Assembly (NCBI GenBank): GCA_934277495.1 | Contig: CAKQUI010000008.1 | Coordinates: 1-34,397 of the forward strand | Source: an uncultured Clostridia bacterium | GTDB taxonomy: Bacteria > Bacillota > Clostridia > Peptostreptococcales > Anaerovoracaceae | Length of the DNA stretch: 34,397 nucleotides | Reading direction: 5' to 3' | In this document: positions 6,104 through 15,093 of the stretch, in pieces | How the letters are laid out: every line of letters begins with the position of its first letter | Numbering within the stretch: the stretch's first letter is position 1 | Notes under the pieces: model-generated | What the model saw: the letters and a program-made list of their open reading frames with translations, nothing else | Databases searched by the model: none | What the model was told of the DNA's origin: nothing | Program-made: the position numbers and the translations under genes

Positions 6104-9025
6104 ATGAAGAAAAAGTTATTGGCTTATCTGCTTTCAGCGACGATGGCAGTGACAGCAGCTGCACCTTGCGTGACTATGACAGCGGCAGCGACTGAAAATA
6201 CATCAGTAGCTGTGAAGACTGTACAGGCAGCAGAAGATGACAGCGAAGATGTAGTGAACGGACCGGAGATATCGCAGGTCACAAGCGGTACTGATTATAG
6301 TGGTACAGCATATGTTTATCTGCCTCAGCTGGATAAATACAGCAATGATGCGAATATAGAAAAATACAGCAAAGCACTGATCGATAACGATGCAGTGAAG
6401 GCAGGAACAGCGAAAGTCATTGTCAACGATATCGAAATGAAAGCATCCTGGAGCGACGATCATCCTGAACTTGTGTATGATCTGACTTATTCCAACGGCA
6501 TGGAGCTGGGAACAGGAGCATTCAAAGACGGTGAGAACAAGATCGTCCTCAAGGCCCCCGGTTTCAACGATAAAGAGATTCTGGTGAACCGTGCCGGCGG
6601 CGTGTACACATTCGTTTCCCAGAAAGATCTGGGAAACAGTGGAGGCGGTACAGACAAGCCGTCGGAAGACAAGATCAAGGATCCGACAGAAAATGGTGAA
6701 TATACGCTGGCTTTCAAAGCATATGAGCAGGGTAAGGATACTGAATCCATGATAGGCAGCGCTTTCGACAAGCGGGCAAAGCTGGTGGTGAAGGACGGCG
6801 AGATGAGGATATCCGTACTGAACACTGCTCTCAAGAATTATCTGCTGGATTTCAGTATCGAGACAGACGGCACATATGCGAAATCTGAAGCCAAAGATTA
6901 CGGCAAACCTGATTCAAAGGGCGAGTATCCTTCAAAAGAATACACTATGACGATAAAGGATCTCGGCAAGACTCACGAAGCGGCAGCACTGGTAACAGCC
7001 ATGGACGGTCAGGAAAGCGACAAGGGAAGCTACGACAAGTACACCAAGGCTGACCTCACATTCACTTCACTGACAAAAGGCTGGGAAGGCTATCAGCAGG
7101 AGATAGACGATGCAGGCAAACTGACAGGTTCTGAACTTACGGAATCAGTTCTTGTAAAGCTGGGTTATGATACTGACGGCGACAAGAAGATGAGTGATGA
7201 GGAAATGGCAGCCATATCAGGAGAGCTGGAACTGTCAGATTATGGTCTTACAGATGTGAGTATACTCAGCAAACTTTCAGACAAGGTCACTAAGCTGAAC
7301 CTTTCCAACAACGAAATATCAGAACTTCCTGCAGGCATGCTGGACAATATGACGAAGCTGGAAGACTTCTATGCAGAAGACAACCTGATAGAAGATATAC
7401 CGGCAGGGTTCTTTAAAAACAACAGGTCCATCAACTGGATCACACTTTACGGCAACAAGCTGAAGTCCATCGAGAAAGACGATTTTGCAGGCCTCAGCAA
7501 GCTGACTATCCTGGATCTGGGCGTGAACTACATCGATAATATCGAAGCAGACGCCTTTGAAGATCTCAGCAGTATTACAATGATCGGACTTTCGGAAAAC
7601 GAGCTGACAGAACTTCCGGACGGTATCTTCAAGCCGATGGCGAAGACTATGACATTCCTGAGCATCGACTGCAACGATTTCAAAAAGATACCGGATGCTG
7701 TTTCAGATGCAAAAGCGCTGAAATCCTTCTACGCAGATGAAAATGAACTGACAGATATATCGAATATCGATTTCGGTGGAATGAAAAATCTGGAACTGCT
7801 TAATGTAATGCACAATCAGATAAGGAACATACCGTCAGGTACATTCGCAAAGAACGACGCTCTCATCAGTATCGATCTTTACGACAATGAGCTCAGGTCA
7901 CTGAATGCAGATGTATTCTCTAAAAACGCCAGGAGCAATCCGCTGACGAAGCTGGACGTGCGACTCAATAACATGAAAGTCGTGGATCCTGATATCATCA
8001 AACTGGCACAGAGCTTCAACAAGTTCTATCCGCAGAAGACTTCACTGGGACTCCGTGCAGAAAAGGACGGTGCGAATGGTATCAGATGGAGTCAGAAGAT
8101 GGATCCTATGGATCTGGTGCTCTGGTTCGATCAGACAAGCAGCGATAAGAAAATCGAGCGTGCGTCAATCGAGGAATACAAGCAGCTGCTGGCTGACAAC
8201 GGCTGGTCAGACATGACACTGACAGAAATACTGGATTCAAAGGGTTATGACTGGACAGTAGTTACAGAAGTGCAGAGGAAGAATGCAGACGGCAGCTTCA
8301 CTACAGTAAGTGAAAACGAGATCAAAAACAAGGCTGATGACAAGACTGGTTCATACAAGGCGTCGTCAGGTGTATACAGAGTCGTGAAAACTGTATACGC
8401 TACTATGAATTCCGCTGAACATCTCAGATATTCGGCATATTCAGACGAAGTGACTGTGGGAGCATCAAAAGTTGCAGCGCCGGCATCAGTAAAAGCAGCA
8501 AGCGCAGGATACAACAAAGCTAAGATAAGCTGGGCCAAAGTAAAGGGCGCAAGCAGCTACGAAGTTCACAGGTATGACAGCAAAGCTAAGAAGTATGTGC
8601 CAGCCGGAACAGCGACAGGCACAAGCCTCACAGTGAAGGGTCTCACCACAGGAACCAAGTACAGCTTCATGGTACGTGCGTACAACAAGGCTGACAAGGC
8701 ATACAGCGGCTGGTCGAAGACAGTAAGCGTGAAACCGGTACCTGCGAAGACTTCCGTCAAGGCAAAGAACCTCAAAGGAAAGAAAGCACAGGTAAGCTGG
8801 AAGAAGGTAGACGGAGCAAGCGGCTACATTGTTTACAGAGCAGCAGGCAAAGGCAGCTACAAGGCAGTCAAGACTGTGAAGTCCGGCAAGACCGTGAAAT
8901 TCACTAACAAGAGCCTGAAGAAAGGTACTACTTACAAGTACAAAGTGAAAGCCTACAGAACTGTAAAGGGCAATAAGATCTGCGGATCGGACTCTTCAGC
9001 AGCTTCTGTAAAGATAAAGAAATAG
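6104..9025 (+). CDS. Shr-like hemoprotein receptor: hemoglobin-interacting domain, NEAT domain, leucine-rich repeats, two FnIII domains
   Basis: 973 residues, start after GAAGGAGG. A signal peptide (about 1-29) is followed by residues 60-165, which resemble the hemoglobin-interacting (DUF1533/HID) domain, with SNGMELGTGAFKDG and ILVNR. A NEAT domain spans about 195-325, with TENGEYTLAFKAYEQG and SMIGSAF at 215-221. YDTDGDKKMSDEE (355-367) is calcium-loop-like. Leucine-rich repeats of LxxLxLxxNxI type fill about 375-645, and two FnIII modules end in KIKK. The order HID-NEAT-LRR matches Shr of Streptococcus pyogenes, which takes heme from hemoglobin; Shr has a second NEAT domain, and here FnIII modules stand in that place. 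There is no sortase signal, so the basic FnIII modules may hold it on the wall. Function by family: extracellular capture of hemoprotein and heme. Confidence 0.85.
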   Translation: MKKKLLAYLLSATMAVTAAAPCVTMTAAATENTSVAVKTVQAAEDDSEDVVNGPEISQVTSGTDYSGTAYVYLPQLDKYSNDANIEKYSKALIDNDAVKAGTAKVIVNDIEMKASWSDDHPELVYDLTYSNGMELGTGAFKDGENKIVLKAPGFNDKEILVNRAGGVYTFVSQKDLGNSGGGTDKPSEDKIKDPTENGEYTLAFKAYEQGKDTESMIGSAFDKRAKLVVKDGEMRISVLNTALKNYLLDFSIETDGTYAKSEAKDYGKPDSKGEYPSKEYTMTIKDLGKTHEAAALVTAMDGQESDKGSYDKYTKADLTFTSLTKGWEGYQQEIDDAGKLTGSELTESVLVKLGYDTDGDKKMSDEEMAAISGELELSDYGLTDVSILSKLSDKVTKLNLSNNEISELPAGMLDNMTKLEDFYAEDNLIEDIPAGFFKNNRSINWITLYGNKLKSIEKDDFAGLSKLTILDLGVNYIDNIEADAFEDLSSITMIGLSENELTELPDGIFKPMAKTMTFLSIDCNDFKKIPDAVSDAKALKSFYADENELTDISNIDFGGMKNLELLNVMHNQIRNIPSGTFAKNDALISIDLYDNELRSLNADVFSKNARSNPLTKLDVRLNNMKVVDPDIIKLAQSFNKFYPQKTSLGLRAEKDGANGIRWSQKMDPMDLVLWFDQTSSDKKIERASIEEYKQLLADNGWSDMTLTEILDSKGYDWTVVTEVQRKNADGSFTTVSENEIKNKADDKTGSYKASSGVYRVVKTVYATMNSAEHLRYSAYSDEVTVGASKVAAPASVKAASAGYNKAKISWAKVKGASSYEVHRYDSKAKKYVPAGTATGTSLTVKGLTTGTKYSFMVRAYNKADKAYSGWSKTVSVKPVPAKTSVKAKNLKGKKAQVSWKKVDGASGYIVYRAAGKGSYKAVKTVKSGKTVKFTNKSLKKGTTYKYKVKAYRTVKGNKICGSDSSAASVKIKK

Positions 9026-9055
9026 GCAGTCAGACAAGACGAGAAATACTATAGA

Positions 9056-9094
9056 CAGAGAACAGGTCCGGGCAGCTGCCCGAACCTTTCTCTG
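9056..9094 (+). terminator. Long hairpin between the Shr-like and NEAT genes
   Basis: Nested arms CAGAGAA / TTCTCTG, AGGT / ACCT and CGGGC-AGCT-GCCCG span 9056-9094. No T-run follows, and the next ribosome site begins at about 9099. It is more likely an mRNA-processing or stability element than a full terminator. Confidence 0.5.
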
Positions 9095-9111
9095 CTGTAA
9101 GGAGATATGAT

Positions 9112-10077
9112 ATGAAGAACAGATTCAGAAAAACCATAATGGCGCCAGTACTGGCACTGATGATGCTCTGCTCGGTATTCATTCCGGCAGCGTCTTTTGC
9201 AGACACGGCAGACGCCTCAGCACCTTCGGAAGACGGTATATATGCAGTGAACGGACAGATACTCAAAGTACCGTCGAAAGCAGTTTCCATGGCTGACAAC
9301 GCCATCAACCACAACGTAAAGGTGACGGTAAGCGGCGGCAAATACAGAGTCACTGTTGACTTCAACAGCATGAACGTAGGAAATGCAAAGGGCTATCTCA
9401 AAGGCATAAAGACATACAGCAGCGACAGTCTTTCGGGGAATACTCTGACAGGCACGCTGGCGTCAGCAGCAATAGATTCATACCAGTCATATACCAACGG
9501 CAAACACATCAGCGACAGCTACGGCACAGACTATCCGAATCTCGTTTCTTTCGACATGATACCAGAGGCTCTGACCAACGGAGGATACATCCCGATGCAG
9601 GTGACAGTGCCGGCCATGGCTGCAATAAATCCGGCCCTGGGCACTCAGGACGTTTATCTGGGTCTGGACTGGAGCACAGCAAGGAAGACTACAGCAGCAG
9701 ATCCTGTGTTCAAGGAGACAGAAGCTGCAGTGAAGGATCCGTCGGAGAAGACTCCTGAAAAACCGAAGCCTGTTGTAAAGGTCAAACCTGCAAAGGTAAC
9801 AGGCGTGAAAGCAAAGAACAGCAGCAGGAAGGCTGCAACAGTGAGCTGGAAAAAAACGAAGAATGCATCAGGATACGTCGTTTACAGATCCACATCGAAG
9901 AAAAGCGGCTTCAAAGCCGTGAAGACAGTGAAATCAGCAAAGACACTGTCTTTCAAAAATACAAAGCTCACAAAGAAGAAGACATACTACTACAAGGTAC
10001 GTGCCTACAAGACATATGGAAAGTCAAAGACCTGGGGCTCAGAGTCATCAGTAGTATCAGTGAAGATAAAGAAATAG
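9112..10077 (+). CDS. Secreted NEAT-domain heme-binding protein with C-terminal FnIII
   Basis: 321 residues, start after TAAGGAGA. The signal peptide runs to about residue 31 (ASFADTADA). Residues 40-195 form a NEAT-type domain: EDGIYAVNGQIL, then SMADNAINH, then KVTVSGGKYRVTVDF. The SM-x6-H pattern recurs in both NEAT domains of the next gene. The C-terminal 95 residues are an FnIII module (PAKVTGVKAKN, then VSWKKTKNASGY), ending in KIKK like that of the Shr-like protein. It is probably an extracellular hemophore or wall-associated relay between the receptor and membrane-anchored NEAT proteins. No canonical NEAT YxxxY pair is evident, so heme binding needs testing. Confidence 0.8.
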   Translation: MKNRFRKTIMAPVLALMMLCSVFIPAASFADTADASAPSEDGIYAVNGQILKVPSKAVSMADNAINHNVKVTVSGGKYRVTVDFNSMNVGNAKGYLKGIKTYSSDSLSGNTLTGTLASAAIDSYQSYTNGKHISDSYGTDYPNLVSFDMIPEALTNGGYIPMQVTVPAMAAINPALGTQDVYLGLDWSTARKTTAADPVFKETEAAVKDPSEKTPEKPKPVVKVKPAKVTGVKAKNSSRKAATVSWKKTKNASGYVVYRSTSKKSGFKAVKTVKSAKTLSFKNTKLTKKKTYYYKVRAYKTYGKSKTWGSESSVVSVKIKK

Positions 10078-10113
10078 CAGATGCGCAGCATGCATGACGG
10101 AAAGGAGGACATC

Positions 10114-11574
10114 ATGAGAAAACACCCTCACAGCAGGGCGAAAAGAGGTCTGGCCGCATTCATGCTCGTCATCATGACTGCTCTCATCCTTTCTGGAGCG
10201 AGCAGCGTGTGGACGGCAGGTGATGTATCGGCGGCAGAAAACAGCCTGCAGGACGGCACATATGCAGTGCCGGTGAGCCTGCTCAACGATTCCCAGGACA
10301 AAGCGTCCATGGCGGACAATGCGCTGAACCACGAAGGCAAACTCGTCATAAGCGGCGGTACAGCGACGCTTTACCTGAATCTTGTCAGTATAAAAAGCAG
10401 CGGACTGGAAGGTTATCTGATGCAGCTGGATGTGCTGAAAGACGTGCAGCTTGAGAACGGAGTACCGAAGAAGTACAGTACCCAGTCGTCGAAGACCGTC
10501 TCCACATACAGCGTCACAGACGACTACAACAAGTCCGGCTCGTCGGACAAGATATGCGCCGGCAAGAAATATCCGAAGGTGGTGTCCATACCGGTGGACC
10601 TGACTCAGGATTTTACATGGGTGCATATGTACATACCGGTGATGGGTTCTCTTGGATTCGGTGATCAGATCGCAAGGCTGAAGGTGGATGTTTCACAGGC
10701 AAAGGAAATGACCCAGGCACAGCTTTCCAGCTGGCAGAAACTTGAGACCAGCGATGGCAGCAGCGACCCTGGAAAGACAGACCCCGGCAAGACCGATCCG
10801 GGCAAGAACAACGGCGGCAGCAGTAAAAACAACACAGATGGCAAGACCGGCAACGGCAAGCTGAACAAGAACAATCTGGCAGACGGCAAGTACACCGTGA
10901 CGGTGCATCTGTGGCACGCCACCCAGAACAAGGAATCCATGGGCAACGCCACTTTGAATCATCAGGCGCTCATTACAGTGAAGAAAGGCGTGTACACCAT
11001 GGACATTTCCACACATCCGGTGAAGATCGGTTCGGTGACGGCTTGTCTGCAGTCCCTCTGGATAAAGCAGTCAGGCGGATACACTGCGGCCACGGTGAAA
11101 GCCAGGAACAACGCAGGCGGACAGCCCAGCGTATTTTCCTTCAGGCTGCCGTCAAAGGACCAGTACATACCGGCGAAGATAGACCCTAAGGTGGAAGTGA
11201 TGGGAAAAGATCCGATAGACGCAAGACTGAGGATCAGCTGGGATACACTTAAAAAAGCTTCATCGAATGCAACGGTGAAGGAGAACACATCAACGACCAA
11301 CAGCAGCGTGTCCAGCGGCCTTTCGTCAGGCTCCGGCAGCGGGCTGACAGGATCAGGGGCCCAGGCGGCGGAGGACATGCCGGAGGAAGATACGACCTCT
11401 GCAGACGGCAGTGCATCGTCCCTTTCCGGAGGTACGGCAGACACAGGCGATGTGCTGACCACACAGTCCATGATGGCAATAGTGCTGGTGGGCGTATCAA
11501 TGATAGCGTCGCTGGCAATGGTCATCGTGGTGATGGTGACGATGATAAGACTGGCAGGAAGGAGAGTACACTGA
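10114..11574 (+). CDS. Membrane-anchored protein with two NEAT domains
   Basis: 486 residues. The start at ATG 10114 follows AAAGGAGG at 10101-10108; an upstream in-frame ATG at 10081 lacks such a site. The signal segment lies at about 11-40. The first NEAT domain is residues 46-215 (DGTYAVPVSLLND, SMADNALNH). A Gly/Lys/Asp linker (GKTDPGK repeats) follows, then the second NEAT domain at about 267-390 (DGKYTVTVHLWHAT, SMGNATLNH). A Ser/Gly-rich stalk leads to one C-terminal transmembrane helix (MMAIVLVGVSMIASLAMVIV) and a short basic tail. This architecture suits a heme relay tethered to the outer face of the membrane. The stop overlaps the region of the next start by spacing of 1 nt, so translation is probably coupled. 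Confidence 0.85.
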   Translation: MRKHPHSRAKRGLAAFMLVIMTALILSGASSVWTAGDVSAAENSLQDGTYAVPVSLLNDSQDKASMADNALNHEGKLVISGGTATLYLNLVSIKSSGLEGYLMQLDVLKDVQLENGVPKKYSTQSSKTVSTYSVTDDYNKSGSSDKICAGKKYPKVVSIPVDLTQDFTWVHMYIPVMGSLGFGDQIARLKVDVSQAKEMTQAQLSSWQKLETSDGSSDPGKTDPGKTDPGKNNGGSSKNNTDGKTGNGKLNKNNLADGKYTVTVHLWHATQNKESMGNATLNHQALITVKKGVYTMDISTHPVKIGSVTACLQSLWIKQSGGYTAATVKARNNAGGQPSVFSFRLPSKDQYIPAKIDPKVEVMGKDPIDARLRISWDTLKKASSNATVKENTSTTNSSVSSGLSSGSGSGLTGSGAQAAEDMPEEDTTSADGSASSLSGGTADTGDVLTTQSMMAIVLVGVSMIASLAMVIVVMVTMIRLAGRRVH

Positions 11575-11575
11575 T

Positions 11576-12358
11576 ATGTATCAGAACAGGATATACAGAA
11601 AAGGTTTGGATTTAATACTGACAGCGATACTGGTACTTGCCGGTCTCGCATCGGTGCTGACGGCCGCAGGGATAACAGGCAGCAGCAGCGTGCATGCAGC
11701 GGAGGGAGGCACATGGGTGGCCACATCCACGCCTTCATACAAGCATCCGGTGACAGGAGCCATCGAAGACTCCGGCGCCAACGAAAGCATCGGACAGGGA
11801 ATGACGGAAAGCGTCCTTTACAGAAAGGCGCTGATAGAGAAAAATGCATCAGGGGAATATTATGCGACGCTGAGGATCTACATGCTTGACAATATCTCGG
11901 ATATCAAGTTCGCTGTACAGAGCAGAGGCGATTCCGGATGGAACAGTGTCAGTGCAGACAAGACTCAGGAAAACAAAGGCGGGGAATACTGCGCCGACTA
12001 CAGGATAAAGATACCTGATCAGAACGCCATAGTGAGGCTTTCCGTGAACGTGACGGCAATGGGTCGTGAAGTGGTGTTCTTCACAAGTTTCTCGGATCTG
12101 AAGGAAGGCCACGGCAACTTCGTTGCAGAGATGGCGTCCTCCCAGGGATCCGGCGACGATGTGGAGGGTCTGACGACGTCTCTTGACAATGAAAAGGACA
12201 GCAGTGCGAAAACCTCTGACAAGGCGGAGAGCCTTCCTGCAATATCCTGGGTGCTGGTGCTGCAGTGCATACTCATCATACTGGTGCCGTCCCTCGTTAT
12301 CGGCGGAGGCCTGATGGCGGTGCTGATATGGCTCAGGAACAGAGAGGAGATCGAGTGA
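11576..12358 (+). CDS. Shp-like heme-binding membrane-anchored protein
   Basis: 260 residues, beginning 1 nt after the previous stop with AAGGAGAG upstream. A signal segment (about 10-40) is followed by one beta-rich domain containing YKHPVTGAIEDSG, IGQGMTES and LRIYMLDNISDIKFAVQ. These resemble the heme-binding Shp domain, which in streptococci passes heme from Shr to the HtsA/SiaA lipoprotein. A C-terminal transmembrane helix (ILIILVPSLVIGGGLMAVLIW) and RNREEIE tail anchor it. Position directly before the substrate-binding lipoprotein matches the streptococcal order shr-shp-htsA. Shp uses two methionines as axial ligands; candidate Met residues are present but cannot be assigned by eye. Confidence 0.75.
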   Translation: MYQNRIYRKGLDLILTAILVLAGLASVLTAAGITGSSSVHAAEGGTWVATSTPSYKHPVTGAIEDSGANESIGQGMTESVLYRKALIEKNASGEYYATLRIYMLDNISDIKFAVQSRGDSGWNSVSADKTQENKGGEYCADYRIKIPDQNAIVRLSVNVTAMGREVVFFTSFSDLKEGHGNFVAEMASSQGSGDDVEGLTTSLDNEKDSSAKTSDKAESLPAISWVLVLQCILIILVPSLVIGGGLMAVLIWLRNREEIE

Positions 12359-13290
12359 TGTCCGGCAGGAAAAGACCGGCAGGCAGGATATCCAGAGCGG
12401 CAGTGATTTTCATGGCGCTGGTCATGGTGATTTCCATGACGGGCTGTGTAAAGTACGAGAAGAGCGGCAGGAACGACAAGGTCACGGAAGTGGACCCTGA
12501 CAAGGCTGTCATCATAGCTACATCTGCCGCTGTGGTGGATATCTGCGACAGGATGGATATCCCGCTGGCAGGCGTGCCGGAGACGAAGACGTCGAAGCTG
12601 CCGAAGCGTTACCGTGACCTGCCGAAGGTAGGCACAGCCATGTCCCCGGATATGGAAAAGGTAGCGGCGCTGAGGCCCGACTGGATACTTTCCCCCACCA
12701 GTCTGATGGCTGATCTGAAACCAAAGTACGAGGCGATAAACGCTGACTACGCTTTCATGAACCTTTCCAGCACCGACGGGATGTTCAAGTCCATAGAGGA
12801 GCTGGGGGATCTGTTCCAGCGTCAGGACGAGGCAGAGAAGCTGGTGGCAGACTATGAAAAATACTGCGCTGACCTCGAAAAGCGTCATCAGGGCGACAGC
12901 AAGCCAAAGGTGCTGATCCTGATGGGACTGCCGGGCTCATACGTGGCAGCGACGCCGCAGTCCTATGTGGGCAGCCTGGTGGAGATGGCAGGGGGAGTCA
13001 ATGTTTACAGTGATGAGAAAGAGGATTTCATCAATGTGAACACTGAAGACATGCTGAAAAAAGATCCGGATATCATACTGAGGACGGCTCATGCGGTGCC
13101 TGACGAAGTAATGGAAATGTTCGACAAGGAGTTTCGAACCAATGATATCTGGAAACACTTCGACGCTGTGAAGGAGGACAGGGTATACGATCTGCCCTAC
13201 AGCAGATTCGGCATGAGCGCAGGGTTCGGATACAAGAAGGCAATAGCTTGTCTCGAACCGCTGCTTTACGGACAGGAGAATGCAAAATGA
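12358..13290 (+). CDS. Heme-type ABC transporter substrate-binding lipoprotein (FecB/IsdE/HtsA-like)
   Basis: 310 residues. The start overlaps the previous stop in TGATG (12356-12360). The lipobox VISMTGC places the lipidated Cys at residue 30. The mature part is a class III periplasmic-binding fold of the FecB/BtuF type: IIATSAAVVDICDRM, then VGTAMSPDMEKVAALRPDWILS, and the late SYVGSLVEMAGGVNVY motif. It should receive heme from the Shp-like and NEAT proteins and deliver it to the permease. Heme as ligand is inferred from the operon; family members also bind siderophores or cobalamin. Confidence 0.85.
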   Translation: MSGRKRPAGRISRAAVIFMALVMVISMTGCVKYEKSGRNDKVTEVDPDKAVIIATSAAVVDICDRMDIPLAGVPETKTSKLPKRYRDLPKVGTAMSPDMEKVAALRPDWILSPTSLMADLKPKYEAINADYAFMNLSSTDGMFKSIEELGDLFQRQDEAEKLVADYEKYCADLEKRHQGDSKPKVLILMGLPGSYVAATPQSYVGSLVEMAGGVNVYSDEKEDFINVNTEDMLKKDPDIILRTAHAVPDEVMEMFDKEFRTNDIWKHFDAVKEDRVYDLPYSRFGMSAGFGYKKAIACLEPLLYGQENAK

Positions 13291-14303
13291 GGATAGAATC
13301 ACAAAAAACATACAGATCGAAGCGGCTGACATGCGCTGTCGCCTTTGCTGCAGTCATCGTGCTGCTGCTGGTTATGTTCATGGTGTCTGTGGATCAGGGG
13401 AGCATAGATCTTTCCGTAAAGCAGCTGCTCCGTGGGCTTTTCGTGGAGTACGACGACACGGTGGCAACGGTGTACGACCTGAGATTCCCACGCATGATAA
13501 TTTCCATGCTGGTGGGAGCTGCACTGGCAGTTTCAGGCGTGCTGCTGCAGGCGGTACTCAAAAATCCGCTGACTGACCCTGGCATCATAGGTATATCGGG
13601 CGGAGCCAGCTTTACGGCAGTCATAATGACAGCGCTGGCGCCTCAGCTCTTTTACTTCCTGCCGGTGGCGGCTTTCCTGGGAGGTCTGCTGGCTTTCATA
13701 CTGGTTTATTCCCTGTCATGGAAAGGCGGGCTGTCGCCCCTTAGGATAATACTGGTGGGCGTTGCAGTCAGCACCATGTTCTCCGGACTTTCCAGTGCCA
13801 TAGACGCCATGAGCGGGGGCAATCAGTCTTCGGTGGCGTCCATCGTCAACGGCAGCATAACGATGAAGACCTGGGATGATGTGAATATCGCAGTGATATA
13901 TCTGCCGGTGTTCCTGATCCTGGCCATATGTTCCTGCCGGATGTGCAATCTGATGTCGCTGGACGACAAGACCGCAAGGGGAATAGGTCTCAACGTGGAC
14001 AGATGGAGGATACTCATATCCCTCATCGCAGTAGTTCTGGCGTCGGTATCCACGGCAGTTGCAGGCATCGTCAGCTTCGTGGGACTCATCGTGCCGCACA
14101 TCGCAAGGATGCTGGTAGGCAGCGACCACAAGGTGCTGATACCTTTTTCCATACTGCTGGGTGCGCTGCTGTTCCTGGCAGCAGATACGCTGGGGCGGAC
14201 TATAGCAGCGCCTTACGAGATAAGCGCTTCTGTGATAATGGCAGTGGCAGGCGGTCCGTTCTTTATAATCCTGCTGAAAGGAAAGGGAAACTATGGAAGT
14301 TAG
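13287..14303 (+). CDS. FecCD-family ABC transporter permease (heme uptake)
   Basis: 338 residues. ATG 13287 overlaps the lipoprotein stop in ATGA; ACAGGAGA lies upstream. It is a polytopic FecCD/BtuC-type permease with VYDLRFPRMIISMLVGAALAVSG near the N-terminus, LKNPLTDPGIIGISGGASF (the family NPLADPxxLGxxxGA signature) and GIVSFVGLIVPHIARML, which contacts the ATPase. It acts as a homodimer in the membrane with the ATPase encoded next. Confidence 0.92.
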   Translation: MRIESQKTYRSKRLTCAVAFAAVIVLLLVMFMVSVDQGSIDLSVKQLLRGLFVEYDDTVATVYDLRFPRMIISMLVGAALAVSGVLLQAVLKNPLTDPGIIGISGGASFTAVIMTALAPQLFYFLPVAAFLGGLLAFILVYSLSWKGGLSPLRIILVGVAVSTMFSGLSSAIDAMSGGNQSSVASIVNGSITMKTWDDVNIAVIYLPVFLILAICSCRMCNLMSLDDKTARGIGLNVDRWRILISLIAVVLASVSTAVAGIVSFVGLIVPHIARMLVGSDHKVLIPFSILLGALLFLAADTLGRTIAAPYEISASVIMAVAGGPFFIILLKGKGNYGS

Positions 14304-15084
14304 AAATCTTATGTTTGCATATGACACGAAGACCAGGGGCGCTGACGGCAAGCTTGCGAACAAAATACTGGACGGCGTCTCCTTTCAGATCAACAGGGGA
14401 CAGATAACCACGCTGCTGGGAGCCAACGGCTGCGGAAAGACTACGCTTTTCAATCTGATGACGAAGAACCTGATACCGCTGAGGGGCAAGGTGCTGCTGG
14501 ACGGCAGGAGCATCAGACACATGAAACAGCGGGATTTTGCAAGACGTGTGGCCATCGTGCACCAGAACAATCAGGCAGCGGCGGACATAACGGTAGAGAA
14601 GCTGGTGGCCTACGGCAGGACTCCTCATCAGGGGATGTTTTCCACAGGCGGCAGCGAGGACCGGGATATCATACAGTGGGCCATGGAGGCTACCGGTGTG
14701 GCGGATCTGCGCAGCCGTGAAGTCATGAGGCTTTCCGGCGGGCAGCGTCAGCGTGTATGGCTGGCGATGGCTCTGGCCCAGAAGACCGATATACTGTTCC
14801 TGGACGAGCCTACGACGTATCTTGATATCCGCTATCAGATAGAGCTGCTGGAGCTGATACGCAGCCTCAACGAGACATACGGCATAACCATAATCATGGT
14901 GCTCCACGACATGAACCATGCTGTCTACTACAGCGATGAGATAATAGGTCTGAAAAGCGGCAGCATACTGATGCAGGGAAGACCGCAGCAGGTGATAACG
15001 CCGGATTCCATCGAGGCGCTGTACGGTATACGTCTCGATGTGACGCAGGTGAACGGCCGCAGAGTCGTGATGACGGTGAGATAG
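14293..15084 (+). CDS. FecE-family ABC transporter ATP-binding protein (heme uptake)
   Basis: 263 residues, overlapping the permease by 11 nt. Walker A GANGCGKTT is at 43-51, the Q-loop at Q91, signature LSGGQ at 147-151, Walker B ILFLDE at 167-172, and the H-loop His in VLHDMNHAV. It is the ATPase of the importer formed with the two preceding genes. Length and motifs are complete. Confidence 0.92.
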   Translation: MEVRNLMFAYDTKTRGADGKLANKILDGVSFQINRGQITTLLGANGCGKTTLFNLMTKNLIPLRGKVLLDGRSIRHMKQRDFARRVAIVHQNNQAAADITVEKLVAYGRTPHQGMFSTGGSEDRDIIQWAMEATGVADLRSREVMRLSGGQRQRVWLAMALAQKTDILFLDEPTTYLDIRYQIELLELIRSLNETYGITIIMVLHDMNHAVYYSDEIIGLKSGSILMQGRPQQVITPDSIEALYGIRLDVTQVNGRRVVMTVR

Positions 15085-15093
15085 GAGGTCGCT

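Noticed and set aside
12265-12357. Extended start of the substrate-binding lipoprotein
   Set aside because: The lipoprotein signal begins at ATG 12358, in a TGATG overlap typical of coupled genes.
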